This document shows, piece after piece, positions 17,599 through 25,118 of a stretch of DNA of 64,000 bases (its first letter is position 1; every line of letters begins with the position of its first letter). The notes under the pieces were generated by a model that saw only the letters and a program-made list of their open reading frames with translations, made no database searches and had not been told where the DNA came from. The position numbers and the translations under genes are program-made. Origin of the DNA: Devosia ginsengisoli (GTDB lineage: Bacteria > Pseudomonadota > Alphaproteobacteria > Rhizobiales > Devosiaceae). The stretch spans positions 2,604,001 through 2,668,000 of the forward strand of contig NZ_CP042304.1 of the NCBI RefSeq assembly GCF_007859655.1, given 5' to 3'.

Positions 17599-18398
17599 GC
17601 GAGATCACCCGCGACCAGCTGATGGCCTATGCCGACGGACAATTGCCCGAGCCCGAGCATGCCGCCATGGAGGCTTTCCTTGCCGCCAATCCTGATGCTG
17701 CGGCCGATGTGGCGCTGCATCAGCGCCAGAGCGATGCGATCCGGACGCTGTTCGGCCCGGTCGGCGCCGAAGCCGTGCCGGCCCGGCTCAAGCCGCGCCG
17801 CCTGGCCGCCGAAATGGCGCGCCGTCGGACCCGCAACTGGGGCTGGGTTGCCGCCGCCGTCGTGCTGGTCGGCCTGGGCCTCGGCGCCGGCTGGATCGCC
17901 CGCCCGCTGTTTGACGCAAGGCCGGCAAGCCAGTTGCTCATCGCCGACGCCGTCAATGCCCATGCCGTCTATGTCGCCGAAAACCGCCACGCCGTCGAAG
18001 TCGGCAGTGACGACAGCGAACACCTTTCCGGCTGGCTCTCCAACCGGCTCGATACCCGGCTGCGCATGCCCGACCTCGCCACCGAAGGCTTTACCCTGGT
18101 CGGCGGCCGTCTGCTGCCGGGCGAGCCGCATGCCGGCGGCCGCGCCGCCCAGCTGATGTATGAAAACGCCACCAGCGACCGCGTGACCATCTATGTCACC
18201 GCGGCCCTGCCCGACCGCGCGCCGGGCTATGAATTCGCCAGCTATGACGGCGCCGAAGTCTTCTACTGGGCCAATGCCCGCATCACCTGCACCGTGGTCG
18301 GCACCCTGCCCGAGGAGCAGATGAAAACCGTCGCCAGCTCGATTTATCGCCAGTTGACCGAAGGCGATGTCAACGCGGGACGGCCCTATCGGGGCTAG
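17595..18398 (+). CDS. Membrane anti-sigma factor
   Basis: A 267-residue protein with a cytoplasmic N-terminus (MSEITRDQLMAYADGQLPEPEHAAMEAFLAANPDAA, a zinc-less anti-sigma helix bundle), one transmembrane helix (about residues 80-102, WGWVAAAVVLVGLGLGAGWI) and a periplasmic domain. It should hold the upstream ECF sigma factor inactive until a periplasmic signal arrives. The last 29 bp overlap the convergent lldD. Confidence 0.87.
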   Translation: MSEITRDQLMAYADGQLPEPEHAAMEAFLAANPDAAADVALHQRQSDAIRTLFGPVGAEAVPARLKPRRLAAEMARRRTRNWGWVAAAVVLVGLGLGAGWIARPLFDARPASQLLIADAVNAHAVYVAENRHAVEVGSDDSEHLSGWLSNRLDTRLRMPDLATEGFTLVGGRLLPGEPHAGGRAAQLMYENATSDRVTIYVTAALPDRAPGYEFASYDGAEVFYWANARITCTVVGTLPEEQMKTVASSIYRQLTEGDVNAGRPYRG

Positions 18399-19572
18399 CC
18401 ACCGGCGCATGCCGCGGCGGAATGTCGTTGGAATAGATATTATGCAGGCCGACATTGAGAATGTCGCGCTCGCCGCACAGGGCCATGGTGGTGTCGAGTT
18501 CCTTGGCGATAATGTCGAGCACGCGGGTCACCCCGGCTTCGCCGCCTGCCCCGAGCCCATAGAGCATGGGCCGGCCGATAAAGGTGCCCTTGGCGCCATA
18601 GGCCAGCGCCTTGAGCACATCCTGTCCCGAGCGGATGCCGCTATCGAGATAGACCTCGGTCTTGTGGCCGACCCGCTCGACGATATCGGGCAGCACCCTG
18701 ATGGTCGAGGGCGCGCCATCGAGCTGGCGGCCGCCATGGTTGGAAACGATGATGGCATCGGCCCCATTGTCGATGGCCGACTGCGCATCATCGGGATCGA
18801 GCACGCCCTTGACGATGACAGGCCCGCCGAAGCGCTTCTTGACCCAGGCGATATCGGCCCAGTTGAGCGTGGGGTCGAACTGGCTGGAGGTCCAGGCCGA
18901 GAGCGAGGCCAGATCGTGGTCGCCGCCAACATGGCCGACAATGTTGCGGAAGGTGTGGCGCTTGGTACCCAGCATGCGCGCGCACCACAGCGGGTGCTGC
19001 ATCATCTGCCAGACCGAATAGGCGTTGAATTTGGGCGGCGTGGAGAGGCCGTTATGGATGTCCTTGTGGCGCTGGCCCAGGATCTGCAGGTCCATGGTCA
19101 GCACCAAAGCCGAACATTTCGCCGCCTTGGCCCGGTCGATCAACCGCTCGATAAAGCCACGATCGCGCATCACGTACAGCTGGAACCAGAAGGGCGCCGT
19201 GGTGTTCTCGGCAATGTCCTCGATGGAGCAGACCGCCATGGTCGAGAGCGTGAAGGGAATGCCGTATTTTTCGGCCGCCCTAGCCGCCTTGATCTCGCCA
19301 TCGGCCACCTGCATGCCGCCGGTCGCCGCCGGGGCGATGGCCACCGGCATGGTGATCTGCTGGCCCAGCATCTCGGTCTTGAGATTGCGGCCTTCCAGAT
19401 TGACCGCGATCTTCTGCTTGAGCTTGATCTTGTTGAAGTCGCTCTCGTTGTCGCGATAGGTGCCTTCGGTATAGCTGCCGCTATCGGCATATTCGAAGAA
19501 CATCTTGGGCACGCTGCGGCGCGCCCTGGTCTTCATCTCGTCCACGGTGAGAATCTTGTCGAGTGCGGCCAT
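18370..19572 (-). CDS. lldD: FMN-dependent L-lactate dehydrogenase / alpha-hydroxyacid oxidase
   Basis: A 400-residue TIM-barrel flavoenzyme. Motifs are FFEYADSGSYTE at the start, MPVAIAPAATGGMQ, WFQLYVMRDRG, VKGVLDPDDA and the active-site SNHGGRQLDGAPSTI, then DSGIRSGQDVLKALAYGAKGTFIGRP. It oxidises L-lactate (or a related 2-hydroxyacid) to the ketoacid at the membrane. An operator palindrome 32 bp upstream is shared with the deoxysugar genes at 22-26 kb. The FAH-family hydrolase there should release L-lactate, so this enzyme probably completes that route. Confidence 0.93.
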   Translation of the reverse strand: MAALDKILTVDEMKTRARRSVPKMFFEYADSGSYTEGTYRDNESDFNKIKLKQKIAVNLEGRNLKTEMLGQQITMPVAIAPAATGGMQVADGEIKAARAAEKYGIPFTLSTMAVCSIEDIAENTTAPFWFQLYVMRDRGFIERLIDRAKAAKCSALVLTMDLQILGQRHKDIHNGLSTPPKFNAYSVWQMMQHPLWCARMLGTKRHTFRNIVGHVGGDHDLASLSAWTSSQFDPTLNWADIAWVKKRFGGPVIVKGVLDPDDAQSAIDNGADAIIVSNHGGRQLDGAPSTIRVLPDIVERVGHKTEVYLDSGIRSGQDVLKALAYGAKGTFIGRPMLYGLGAGGEAGVTRVLDIIAKELDTTMALCGERDILNVGLHNIYSNDIPPRHAPVASPDRAVPR

Positions 19573-19602
19573 GTCGGGCTCCGGTGTTGTCCTGCCCTAG
19601 CA

Positions 19603-19616
19603 ACTAACATGTTAGT
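19603..19616. promoter_or_regulatory. Palindromic operator upstream of lldD
   Basis: ACTAACATGTTAGT is a perfect 14-bp palindrome 31 bp before the lldD ATG. Its core CTAACATGTTAG recurs at 23821 and 25067, each at a promoter of the same proposed pathway. The GntR regulator encoded at 23834 is the likely ligand-responsive binder. Confidence 0.75.
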
Positions 19617-19672
19617 CGTCAATGCGACGTGCGGAGACCCCGCCTGTGATGCGGTTACGATGGGTGGGCGAG

Positions 19673-19730
19673 CCCCGAGACGGCTTTCGCCTCGTGAGTA
19701 AATTTTAGTGAGACGGAAGCCGTCTCGGGG
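19673..19730. repeat. Long inverted repeat upstream of the SMP-30 gene
   Basis: Perfect 14-bp arms CCCCGAGACGGCTT (19673-19686) and AAGCCGTCTCGGGG (19717-19730) enclose a 30-base AT-richer loop containing two GTGAG direct repeats. No T tract follows, so it is not a typical terminator. It could be a dispersed palindromic repeat or a structured RNA. Confidence 0.5.
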
Positions 19731-20000
19731 CGCCGGTTTTTGGAGCAATAGACGGTGATCGCGCGTCCCAAACGCTCGAAGGGAGCGGCCGCTACTCGAA
19801 CCTGCGCGGCAGCGAAGCCGGCCCGGCGCCCTCCACCACTGTTCGCCTGCAGGCCGCCCATGCGGAGGGATAGGGGGAGTATGCACGAGGTTTTGTGGAG
19901 GGGACAAGATGGATAAGTCGGTGCTTGTGCCCCCACTTCCACGCGCCCCCTTGCCACTATCCTGCCCTTCCCCTCAAATGCCACCAACGGGAGGACGGCC

Positions 20001-20915
20001 ATGGCCATCGGCGGCGACGCGCTCGAGTTCATCGACAAGAAATTCTACGACCTCACCATCGGGATAGCCGCGCTCGAAGTGCTCTTTGACGGCTGCCGCT
20101 GGGCCGAAGGACCGGTGTGGTTCGGCGACGGTAATTTCCTGGTCTGGAGCGACATCCCCAACAACCGCATGCTCAAATGGGTGCCGGACCTCGGCGTCAC
20201 CAGCTTCCGCACGCCCTCCAACTACGTGAACGGCAATACCCGCGACCGGCAGGGACGGCTCATCTCCTGCTCGCATGGCGCCCGCGCCGTGTTGCGCACC
20301 GAATGGGATGGTACGGTGACCACGCTGGTCGACCGCCATCAGGGCAAGAGGCTCAATTCCCCCAATGATGTCGTGGTGAAATCGGATGGCACGATCTGGT
20401 TCACCGATCCTAGCTACGGCATCCTTTCCGACTATGAGGGCTACAAGTCCGATCCTGAACAGGACGGCTGCTTCGTCTATCGGTTCGATCCGGCGGACGG
20501 TTCATTGACCGTCGTGGCCGACGACTTCGCCAAGCCCAACGGGCTGGCCTTTTCGCCCGACGAGTCGGTGCTCTATGTCTCCGACACCGGTCAAAGCCAT
20601 GACCCGGACTGGCCGGCCCATATCCGCCAGTTCAATGTCGATGGCGCAAGGCTGACCAATCCCGGAATCTTTGCCGATGTGGATTCCGGTCTGCCCGATG
20701 GCTTCCGCCTTGATATCGAAGGCAATGTGTGGACCAGCGCCGGGCTGGGCGTGAATGTCTATGACCCAGGCGGCGCCCTGCTGGGGCGGATCAGGACGGG
20801 CGCCAAAACGTCCAATGTCGTGTTCGGCGGACCGCGTCGGAACCGGCTTTTCATCACCTGTAGCCAATATGTGATGGCGACTTATGTCAGCGCGACGGGC
20901 TTGCAGACACCTTGA
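20001..20915 (+). CDS. SMP-30/gluconolactonase family lactonase
   Basis: A 304-residue six-bladed beta-propeller lactonase. Metal-site motifs are CRWAEGPVWFGDG (Glu ligand), GKRLNSPNDVVVKSDGTIWFTDPSYG and AKPNGLAFSPDESVLYVSDT. Members hydrolyse sugar-acid lactones in oxidative sugar catabolism. Next to a fuconate-type pathway it may open L-fuconolactone or a similar lactone; this is inferred. GGGAGGA precedes the ATG. A methyltransferase overlaps its stop. Confidence 0.9.
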   Translation: MAIGGDALEFIDKKFYDLTIGIAALEVLFDGCRWAEGPVWFGDGNFLVWSDIPNNRMLKWVPDLGVTSFRTPSNYVNGNTRDRQGRLISCSHGARAVLRTEWDGTVTTLVDRHQGKRLNSPNDVVVKSDGTIWFTDPSYGILSDYEGYKSDPEQDGCFVYRFDPADGSLTVVADDFAKPNGLAFSPDESVLYVSDTGQSHDPDWPAHIRQFNVDGARLTNPGIFADVDSGLPDGFRLDIEGNVWTSAGLGVNVYDPGGALLGRIRTGAKTSNVVFGGPRRNRLFITCSQYVMATYVSATGLQTP

Positions 20916-21556
20916 AACCGGCCGATTTCATTCGCGCCAATCTGCGGCTCGAACCGGTGCCATCGCTGCCCGAAATCCGGCTCTATACCGCCCATCCCGG
21001 CAGCCGGCTGTCGCGGTTGGCGGCGCCGGATGATGCTGCGCCCTATTGGGCCTGGCAATGGGCCGGAGGATTGGCTTTGGCGCAGCATTTCGCGGCGCAT
21101 CCGGACGTGGTGGCGGGCAAGCGCGTGCTCGACCTGGGGGCGGGATCGGGGTTGGTGGGCATTGCCGCTGTGCAAGCGGGCGGCATAGCCAATGCCGCGG
21201 AAATCGATCCGAACGGGCAGGCGGCCATTGCGCTCAATGCGGCGGCCAACAGGGTGTCTGTGCCGCTGGTCGAGATCGACATTGCGGGCGATGCGCCTGA
21301 GGGGTTCGATCTCATCGCGGCGGGCGACGTGTTCTACAATCCCGAGGTCGGGAAGCTGATGCTGCCGTTTCTGGAGCGGTGCGTTGCGGCGGGGATCGCG
21401 GTGCTGGTCGGTGACCCCGAGCGGCGGGATCTGCCGGTGGAGCGGCTGGAACGGGTCGCGTCCTATGCCGTGGGCGATGTGGGGGACGCGCGGGACAGTG
21501 CTGGGCGGGTGGGGTCGGTATATCGGCTGCGGCCCCCAAGCACCACATCCCGCTAA
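20912..21556 (+). CDS. Class I SAM methyltransferase (METTL20/PrmA-like)
   Basis: A 214-residue methyltransferase with the SAM-binding motif VLDLGAGSGLVGIAAVQAG (about residues 71-89), AEIDPNG, and the post-motif DLIAAGDVFYNPEV. The N-terminus PEIRLYTAHPGSRLSRL ... PYWAWQWAGGLALAQH is typical of the bacterial homologues of the ETF-beta lysine methyltransferase. The start TTG overlaps the lactonase stop (TTGA), so translation is coupled. The substrate is probably a protein lysine, not a sugar. Confidence 0.85.
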   Translation: MKPADFIRANLRLEPVPSLPEIRLYTAHPGSRLSRLAAPDDAAPYWAWQWAGGLALAQHFAAHPDVVAGKRVLDLGAGSGLVGIAAVQAGGIANAAEIDPNGQAAIALNAAANRVSVPLVEIDIAGDAPEGFDLIAAGDVFYNPEVGKLMLPFLERCVAAGIAVLVGDPERRDLPVERLERVASYAVGDVGDARDSAGRVGSVYRLRPPSTTSR

Positions 21557-21825
21557 ACCGTTGCGCGAATCTCGAATCCCGCCGGTCTTTCGTCCGTTTC
21601 CGAAACCGCAACATGGTTGACCAGCGCCATATCGGGGCCGTTCCAACAGACGTCCAGCATGCCGCCGACATCGCTTGCTTGGCCCCGAAACACTGCCTCG
21701 ACCGTCCCGTCTCGACGGTTGCGCACCCAGCCGCCGAGGCCGCGCGCCACCGCTTCCGCCTCGACCCAGACGCGAAAGCCGACCCCTTGAACACGTCCGG
21801 TTATGATGACGTGGGCGCTGCGCAT
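21553..21825 (-). CDS. acyP: Acylphosphatase
   Basis: A 90-residue acylphosphatase: VIITGRVQGVGFRVWVEAEA contains the phosphate loop and catalytic Arg, and LGGWVRNRRDGTVEAVFRG contains the catalytic Asn. It hydrolyses acyl phosphates in the cytoplasm. It lies 4 bp downstream of the TfoX-like gene and converges with the methyltransferase, overlapping it by 4 bp. Confidence 0.95.
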   Translation of the reverse strand: MRSAHVIITGRVQGVGFRVWVEAEAVARGLGGWVRNRRDGTVEAVFRGQASDVGGMLDVCWNGPDMALVNHVAVSETDERPAGFEIRATV

Positions 21826-21829
21826 CGCA

Positions 21830-22159
21830 TCACTTTTTCGTCTTCTTCGGCTTGGGCAGCGGCAGTTCCGAAGCCGTAACCCGCACGAGGCCCGCGAGCC
21901 AGTCGGCGTCGTCCCAATGACCGCCGTCGATGAGGAAATAGGGGGTGGCCTTGGAAAACGGCAAGCCCTCGGTGACCACGCCGATATAGTCGCGGCCGGC
22001 CGCGGTGGGCTTCATGAACAGTTGATCGTCGCATACCAGCGCGACGATCTTGCCGTCGCAATAGAGGCCATATTCGCCGAACATCTTCTTCGCCGTCATC
22101 GTGCCGGCGTCAGCGCTCTGTTCGAGGATATAATCGACCGTCTTCTGCTGGCTGCTCAC
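21830..22159 (-). CDS. TfoX N-terminal domain protein
   Basis: A 109-residue protein made of the TfoX N-terminal domain: VDYILEQSADAGTMTAKKMFGEYGLYCDGKIVALVCDDQLFMKPT, ending in a Lys/Pro tail. Stand-alone TfoX_N proteins are widespread and of unknown biochemical role; they are not evidence of competence. GTG at 22159 overlaps the stop of the dehydratase gene (ATGTGA); a GTG at 22180 is possible. Confidence 0.85.
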   Translation of the reverse strand: MSSQQKTVDYILEQSADAGTMTAKKMFGEYGLYCDGKIVALVCDDQLFMKPTAAGRDYIGVVTEGLPFSKATPYFLIDGGHWDDADWLAGLVRVTASELPLPKPKKTKK

Positions 22160-23706
22160 ATCACCGCCCCGACCTGCCACGGCACGAATTCATTGTCGCC
22201 ATAGCCCAGATTTTCGGACTTGGTGCGCTCACCCGAGGCGATGCGCAGCAGCAGGTCGAAGATTTCCTGCCCCTTGACCTCGATGGAAACACCCTCGACG
22301 ATATCGCCGCAATTGATGTCCATATCCTCGGTCATGCGGGCATACATGTCCGAATTGGTGGCGAGCTTGATCGACGGCACCGGCTTGCAGCCATAGGCCG
22401 AACCACGTCCGGTGGTGAAGGCCAGGATATTGGCGCCGCCGGCCACCTGCCCCGTCGCCGAAACCGGATCGAAACCGGGCGTGTCCATGAACACGAAGCC
22501 CTTTTCGGTCACCGGCTCGGCATATTCGTAGACCGCGGTGAGCGGTGTCGTGCCGCCCTTGGCCGCGGCGCCGAGCGACTTTTCGAGGATGGTTGTGAGC
22601 CCGCCCAGCTTGTTGCCGGGGCTTGGATTGTTGTTCATCTCGCCGCGATTGCGCTGGGTGTAATCCTCCCACCACTTGATGCGGCTGATGAGCTTTTCGC
22701 CCACTTCGCGCGACACCGCACGGCGGGTCAGCAGGTGTTCGGCGCCATAGATTTCCGGGGTTTCCGAGAGAATGGCCGTGCCGCCCTGGCGCACGAGGAT
22801 ATCGGCGGCAACACCCAAAGCCGGATTGGCGGTAATGCCCGAATAGCCGTCCGAACCACCGCATTGCAGTGCCAGCGTGAGCTCGGACGCATCGACCGTC
22901 TCGCGGCGGGCGCGCGCCGCCACAGGCAGCATCTCCTTGATGCGCTCGACGCCCCAGTCGATCATCTTCCGCGTGCCGCCGATCTCCTGGATGGTCATGG
23001 TCTGGAATGTGTCGGTCTCGGTGAGGCCGTAGCTTTCCTTCATTTTGCCGATCTGGAAGGCCTCACAGCCGAGCCCGACCAGCAGGGCGGCGCCGAGATT
23101 GGGATTGGCGGTATAGCCCCACTGGGTGCGGCGGAAGATCTGGTAGCCCTCGCCGGAAAGGTCCATGGCGCAGCCGGTGCCATGCACGAAGGGGATGACG
23201 CCATCGATATCGGGATAGTCGGCGAGGATGCCCGAGCGGTTGATTTCCTCGGCCATGAACTTGGCCACCGTGGCCGAGCAGTTCACCGAGGTCAGGATGC
23301 CGATATAGTTGCGGGTGCCCACCTTGCCATTGGCGCGGCGATAGCCCTCGAAGGTGGCGCGCTGGCCCACCGGCACCATGTCGGGCGCAATGGCGCCTTC
23401 GGCAAAGGCGTAATCATGCGTCAGCGAACCATCGGCGCCGCCCATGCCGCAATTGTGCTCATGCACCCAGTCGCCAGCCGGAATGGCCTCCTTGGCAAAG
23501 CCGATGATCTGCCCGAACTTGATGACAGCCTCGCCGGCGCGGATCGGCTTGACCGCGAATTTGTGCCCGCGCGGCACGCGGCGGACAATGGTCACGCCCT
23601 GCGGCGTTTCGGTGCCGATATCGAGATTGGCAAGCGCTACCCCGATATTGTCTTCGGCGTTCAGCAGCAGGGTACGGCCCTGGGGGCGGGTCATGGTTTC
23701 GGACAT
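22156..23706 (-). CDS. UxaA-family sugar-acid dehydratase
   Basis: A 516-residue altronate/galactarate dehydratase family enzyme. The N-terminal SAF domain includes RGHKFAVKPIRAGEAVIKFGQIIGFA and HEHNCGM; the large domain includes GYRRANGKVGTRNYIGILTSVNCSATV, HGTGCAM, LGLGCE-like VGLGCEAFQI, LQCGGSDGYSGITANPALG and GRGSAYGCKPVPSIKLATN. These dehydrate sugar acids to 2-keto-3-deoxy acids using Fe2+. Homologues sit in L-fucose loci (for example in Campylobacter), so L-fuconate is a plausible substrate here; altronate or L-rhamnonate are alternatives. The shared operator lies 115 bp upstream. Confidence 0.88.
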   Translation of the reverse strand: MSETMTRPQGRTLLLNAEDNIGVALANLDIGTETPQGVTIVRRVPRGHKFAVKPIRAGEAVIKFGQIIGFAKEAIPAGDWVHEHNCGMGGADGSLTHDYAFAEGAIAPDMVPVGQRATFEGYRRANGKVGTRNYIGILTSVNCSATVAKFMAEEINRSGILADYPDIDGVIPFVHGTGCAMDLSGEGYQIFRRTQWGYTANPNLGAALLVGLGCEAFQIGKMKESYGLTETDTFQTMTIQEIGGTRKMIDWGVERIKEMLPVAARARRETVDASELTLALQCGGSDGYSGITANPALGVAADILVRQGGTAILSETPEIYGAEHLLTRRAVSREVGEKLISRIKWWEDYTQRNRGEMNNNPSPGNKLGGLTTILEKSLGAAAKGGTTPLTAVYEYAEPVTEKGFVFMDTPGFDPVSATGQVAGGANILAFTTGRGSAYGCKPVPSIKLATNSDMYARMTEDMDINCGDIVEGVSIEVKGQEIFDLLLRIASGERTKSENLGYGDNEFVPWQVGAVM

Positions 23707-23820
23707 GGATCGGGGGACTTTCGCGGCTCTGGTCTCAACTGCGCTTTACGCCGGACCCGTTTGCCGCCAGATTGCGCCCGCAATGGCAGCGACGGGCGTT
23801 GTAAAGCACCTCTTCACTAA

Positions 23821-23832
23821 CTAACATGTTAG
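23821..23832. promoter_or_regulatory. Palindromic operator between the dehydratase and gntR
   Basis: CTAACATGTTAG lies in the 127-bp divergent gap. It ends one base before the gntR ATG and is preceded by a repeated ACTA. Its place over the gntR start predicts autorepression together with control of the divergent dehydratase. Confidence 0.75.
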
Positions 23833-23833
23833 C

Positions 23834-24583
23834 ATGACAAGCGCAGCAAGTCCCTACTCTTTTCTGGTCCGCCCCCCCGCTTTGACGCGCGGCAGCGTGA
23901 CGGCTGATGTGACCAATGCCATCCGCCATGCCATCGTCACCCTGGCCTTGCCGCCCGGCAGCGCCATCGACAAATCGCTGATCTGCGCCCAACTGGGCGT
24001 TTCGCGCTTTCCGGTAAGCGAAGCACTGGCCCGGCTGCAAATCGAGGGGCTGGTGGATATCGCCCCGCAGCGCGGCTCGACCGTATCCTTGGTGCGCCTG
24101 GCCGATGTCCGCGAATACATGTTGATCCGCAAGGGCCTCGAATCGGAGGCCCTGCGCGTGCTGATCGGCAGCCACGACCTGAGCCTGATCGAGGCGCTCA
24201 AGGCCAATATCGCCACCCAGCGCGAAGCGGCCGAGCGCGACGACGCCGAAACCTTTCACCAGATCGACGTCGAATTCCACGACATCATCTACCGCTCGAT
24301 GGGCTTCACCAAGATCAAGACCATCATCGATTCGGCCCGAGCCAATCTCGATCGGGCGCGCCGCATGATCATCACGCCGCGCCGGCTGGCGCTGACCATT
24401 GCCGAACACCAGGCCATTCTCGATGGCATTGTGGCTGGCGACCAGGCACAGGCCGCCCGCGCCATCCGCGCCCATATTGATGCCGTGATGGTAGAACTGT
24501 TCGCCTTTGCGCGCGAACATCCCGGCCTGTTCGCCGATGGCGCGACGCTGGGCAGCGACAGCGATTCATTCCCCTTCGGTTAG
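23834..24583 (+). CDS. GntR-family regulator (FCD/FadR subfamily)
   Basis: A 249-residue regulator with an N-terminal winged helix (VTNAIRHAIVTLALPPGSAIDKSLICAQLGVSRFPVSEALARLQIEGLVDIAPQRGSTV, residues about 26-84) and an all-helical FCD effector domain with metal-site His/Asp (FHQIDVEFHDIIYRSMG, EHQAILDGIVAGD). It is the only regulator in the proposed sugar-acid locus. No SD sits before the ATG because the operator abuts it, so the message may be leaderless or the start slightly different. FucU follows 8 bp later. Confidence 0.9.
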   Translation: MTSAASPYSFLVRPPALTRGSVTADVTNAIRHAIVTLALPPGSAIDKSLICAQLGVSRFPVSEALARLQIEGLVDIAPQRGSTVSLVRLADVREYMLIRKGLESEALRVLIGSHDLSLIEALKANIATQREAAERDDAETFHQIDVEFHDIIYRSMGFTKIKTIIDSARANLDRARRMIITPRRLALTIAEHQAILDGIVAGDQAQAARAIRAHIDAVMVELFAFAREHPGLFADGATLGSDSDSFPFG

Positions 24584-24591
24584 GAACAGCC

Positions 24592-25023
24592 ATGCTCAAG
24601 AATATCCCGCCGATTCTCGGCCCCGACCTGCTCGGCATTTTGCGGGCCATGGGCCATGGCGACGAAATCGCCATTGTCGATGCCAACTACCCGGCCGATT
24701 CGGCCGGCCCGGCTTTGGTACGGCTCGACGGGGTCAGCGCCACCGATGCGCTCGACGCCATCCTGACGCTGATGCCGCTCGACGATTTCGTGGATGAAGC
24801 GGTCTTCACCATGCAGGTGGTGGGCGATGCGGGCAAACGCGAACCGGTGATGGACGCATTCGAGATCATCGTGAAAAAGCATGAACCGAAAATCGGCCTC
24901 GCCTCGCTGGAGCGCTTCGCCTTTTACGAGCGGGTGAGCCAGGCTTATGCGATCGTGCAGACCGGCGAGCGCCGGCTTTACGGCAATATCCTGCTCAAGA
25001 AGGGCATTCTCCGCCCCGTATAA
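24592..25023 (+). CDS. fucU: FucU/RbsD-family sugar mutarotase
   Basis: A 143-residue protein of the RbsD/FucU fold. GPDLLGILRAMGHGDEIAIVDANYPA carries the catalytic His (H22), and ERFAFYERVSQAYAIVQTGERRLYGNILLKKGIL is the conserved C-terminus. FucU interconverts alpha- and beta-L-fucose, presenting the right anomer to the first enzyme. It is transcribed with the GntR regulator. This is the strongest pointer to L-fucose as substrate, although RbsD-like specificity for other sugars cannot be excluded. Confidence 0.88.
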   Translation: MLKNIPPILGPDLLGILRAMGHGDEIAIVDANYPADSAGPALVRLDGVSATDALDAILTLMPLDDFVDEAVFTMQVVGDAGKREPVMDAFEIIVKKHEPKIGLASLERFAFYERVSQAYAIVQTGERRLYGNILLKKGILRPV

Positions 25024-25065
25024 ACGCATCGGGCGAACCGATTGGACCAAGGTCGCCCTCGACAG

Positions 25066-25079
25066 GCTAACATGTTAGC
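25066..25079. promoter_or_regulatory. Palindromic operator upstream of the FAH hydrolase
   Basis: GCTAACATGTTAGC is a perfect 14-bp palindrome 39 bp before the hydrolase ATG. It is the third copy of the core found before lldD and at gntR. Confidence 0.75.
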
Positions 25080-25118
25080 GGTTAGGACCGTGTCCGAAGC
25101 CAACAGGAAGACCCCCAC

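Larger units (their letters stand above)
19573..20000. other. Intergenic region with operator and long hairpin
   Basis: These 428 bp separate divergent lldD and the SMP-30 gene. They contain the CTAACATGTTAG operator (19604-19615) and a long imperfect hairpin (19673-19730). Open frames crossing it on both strands lack codon character or recognisable domains, so I treat it as non-coding. Confidence 0.6.

Noticed and set aside
19533..19907. 124-codon minus frame across the lldD upstream region
   Set aside because: It runs over the operator and hairpin, lacks a start with SD and has no domain.
21830..22159. TfoX-like gene as a sign of natural competence
   Set aside because: It has only the N-terminal TfoX domain and no competence genes are nearby.
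22735..23820. 361-codon plus-strand frame opposite the UxaA-family dehydratase
   Set aside because: A composition artefact; the dehydratase motifs are on the minus strand.
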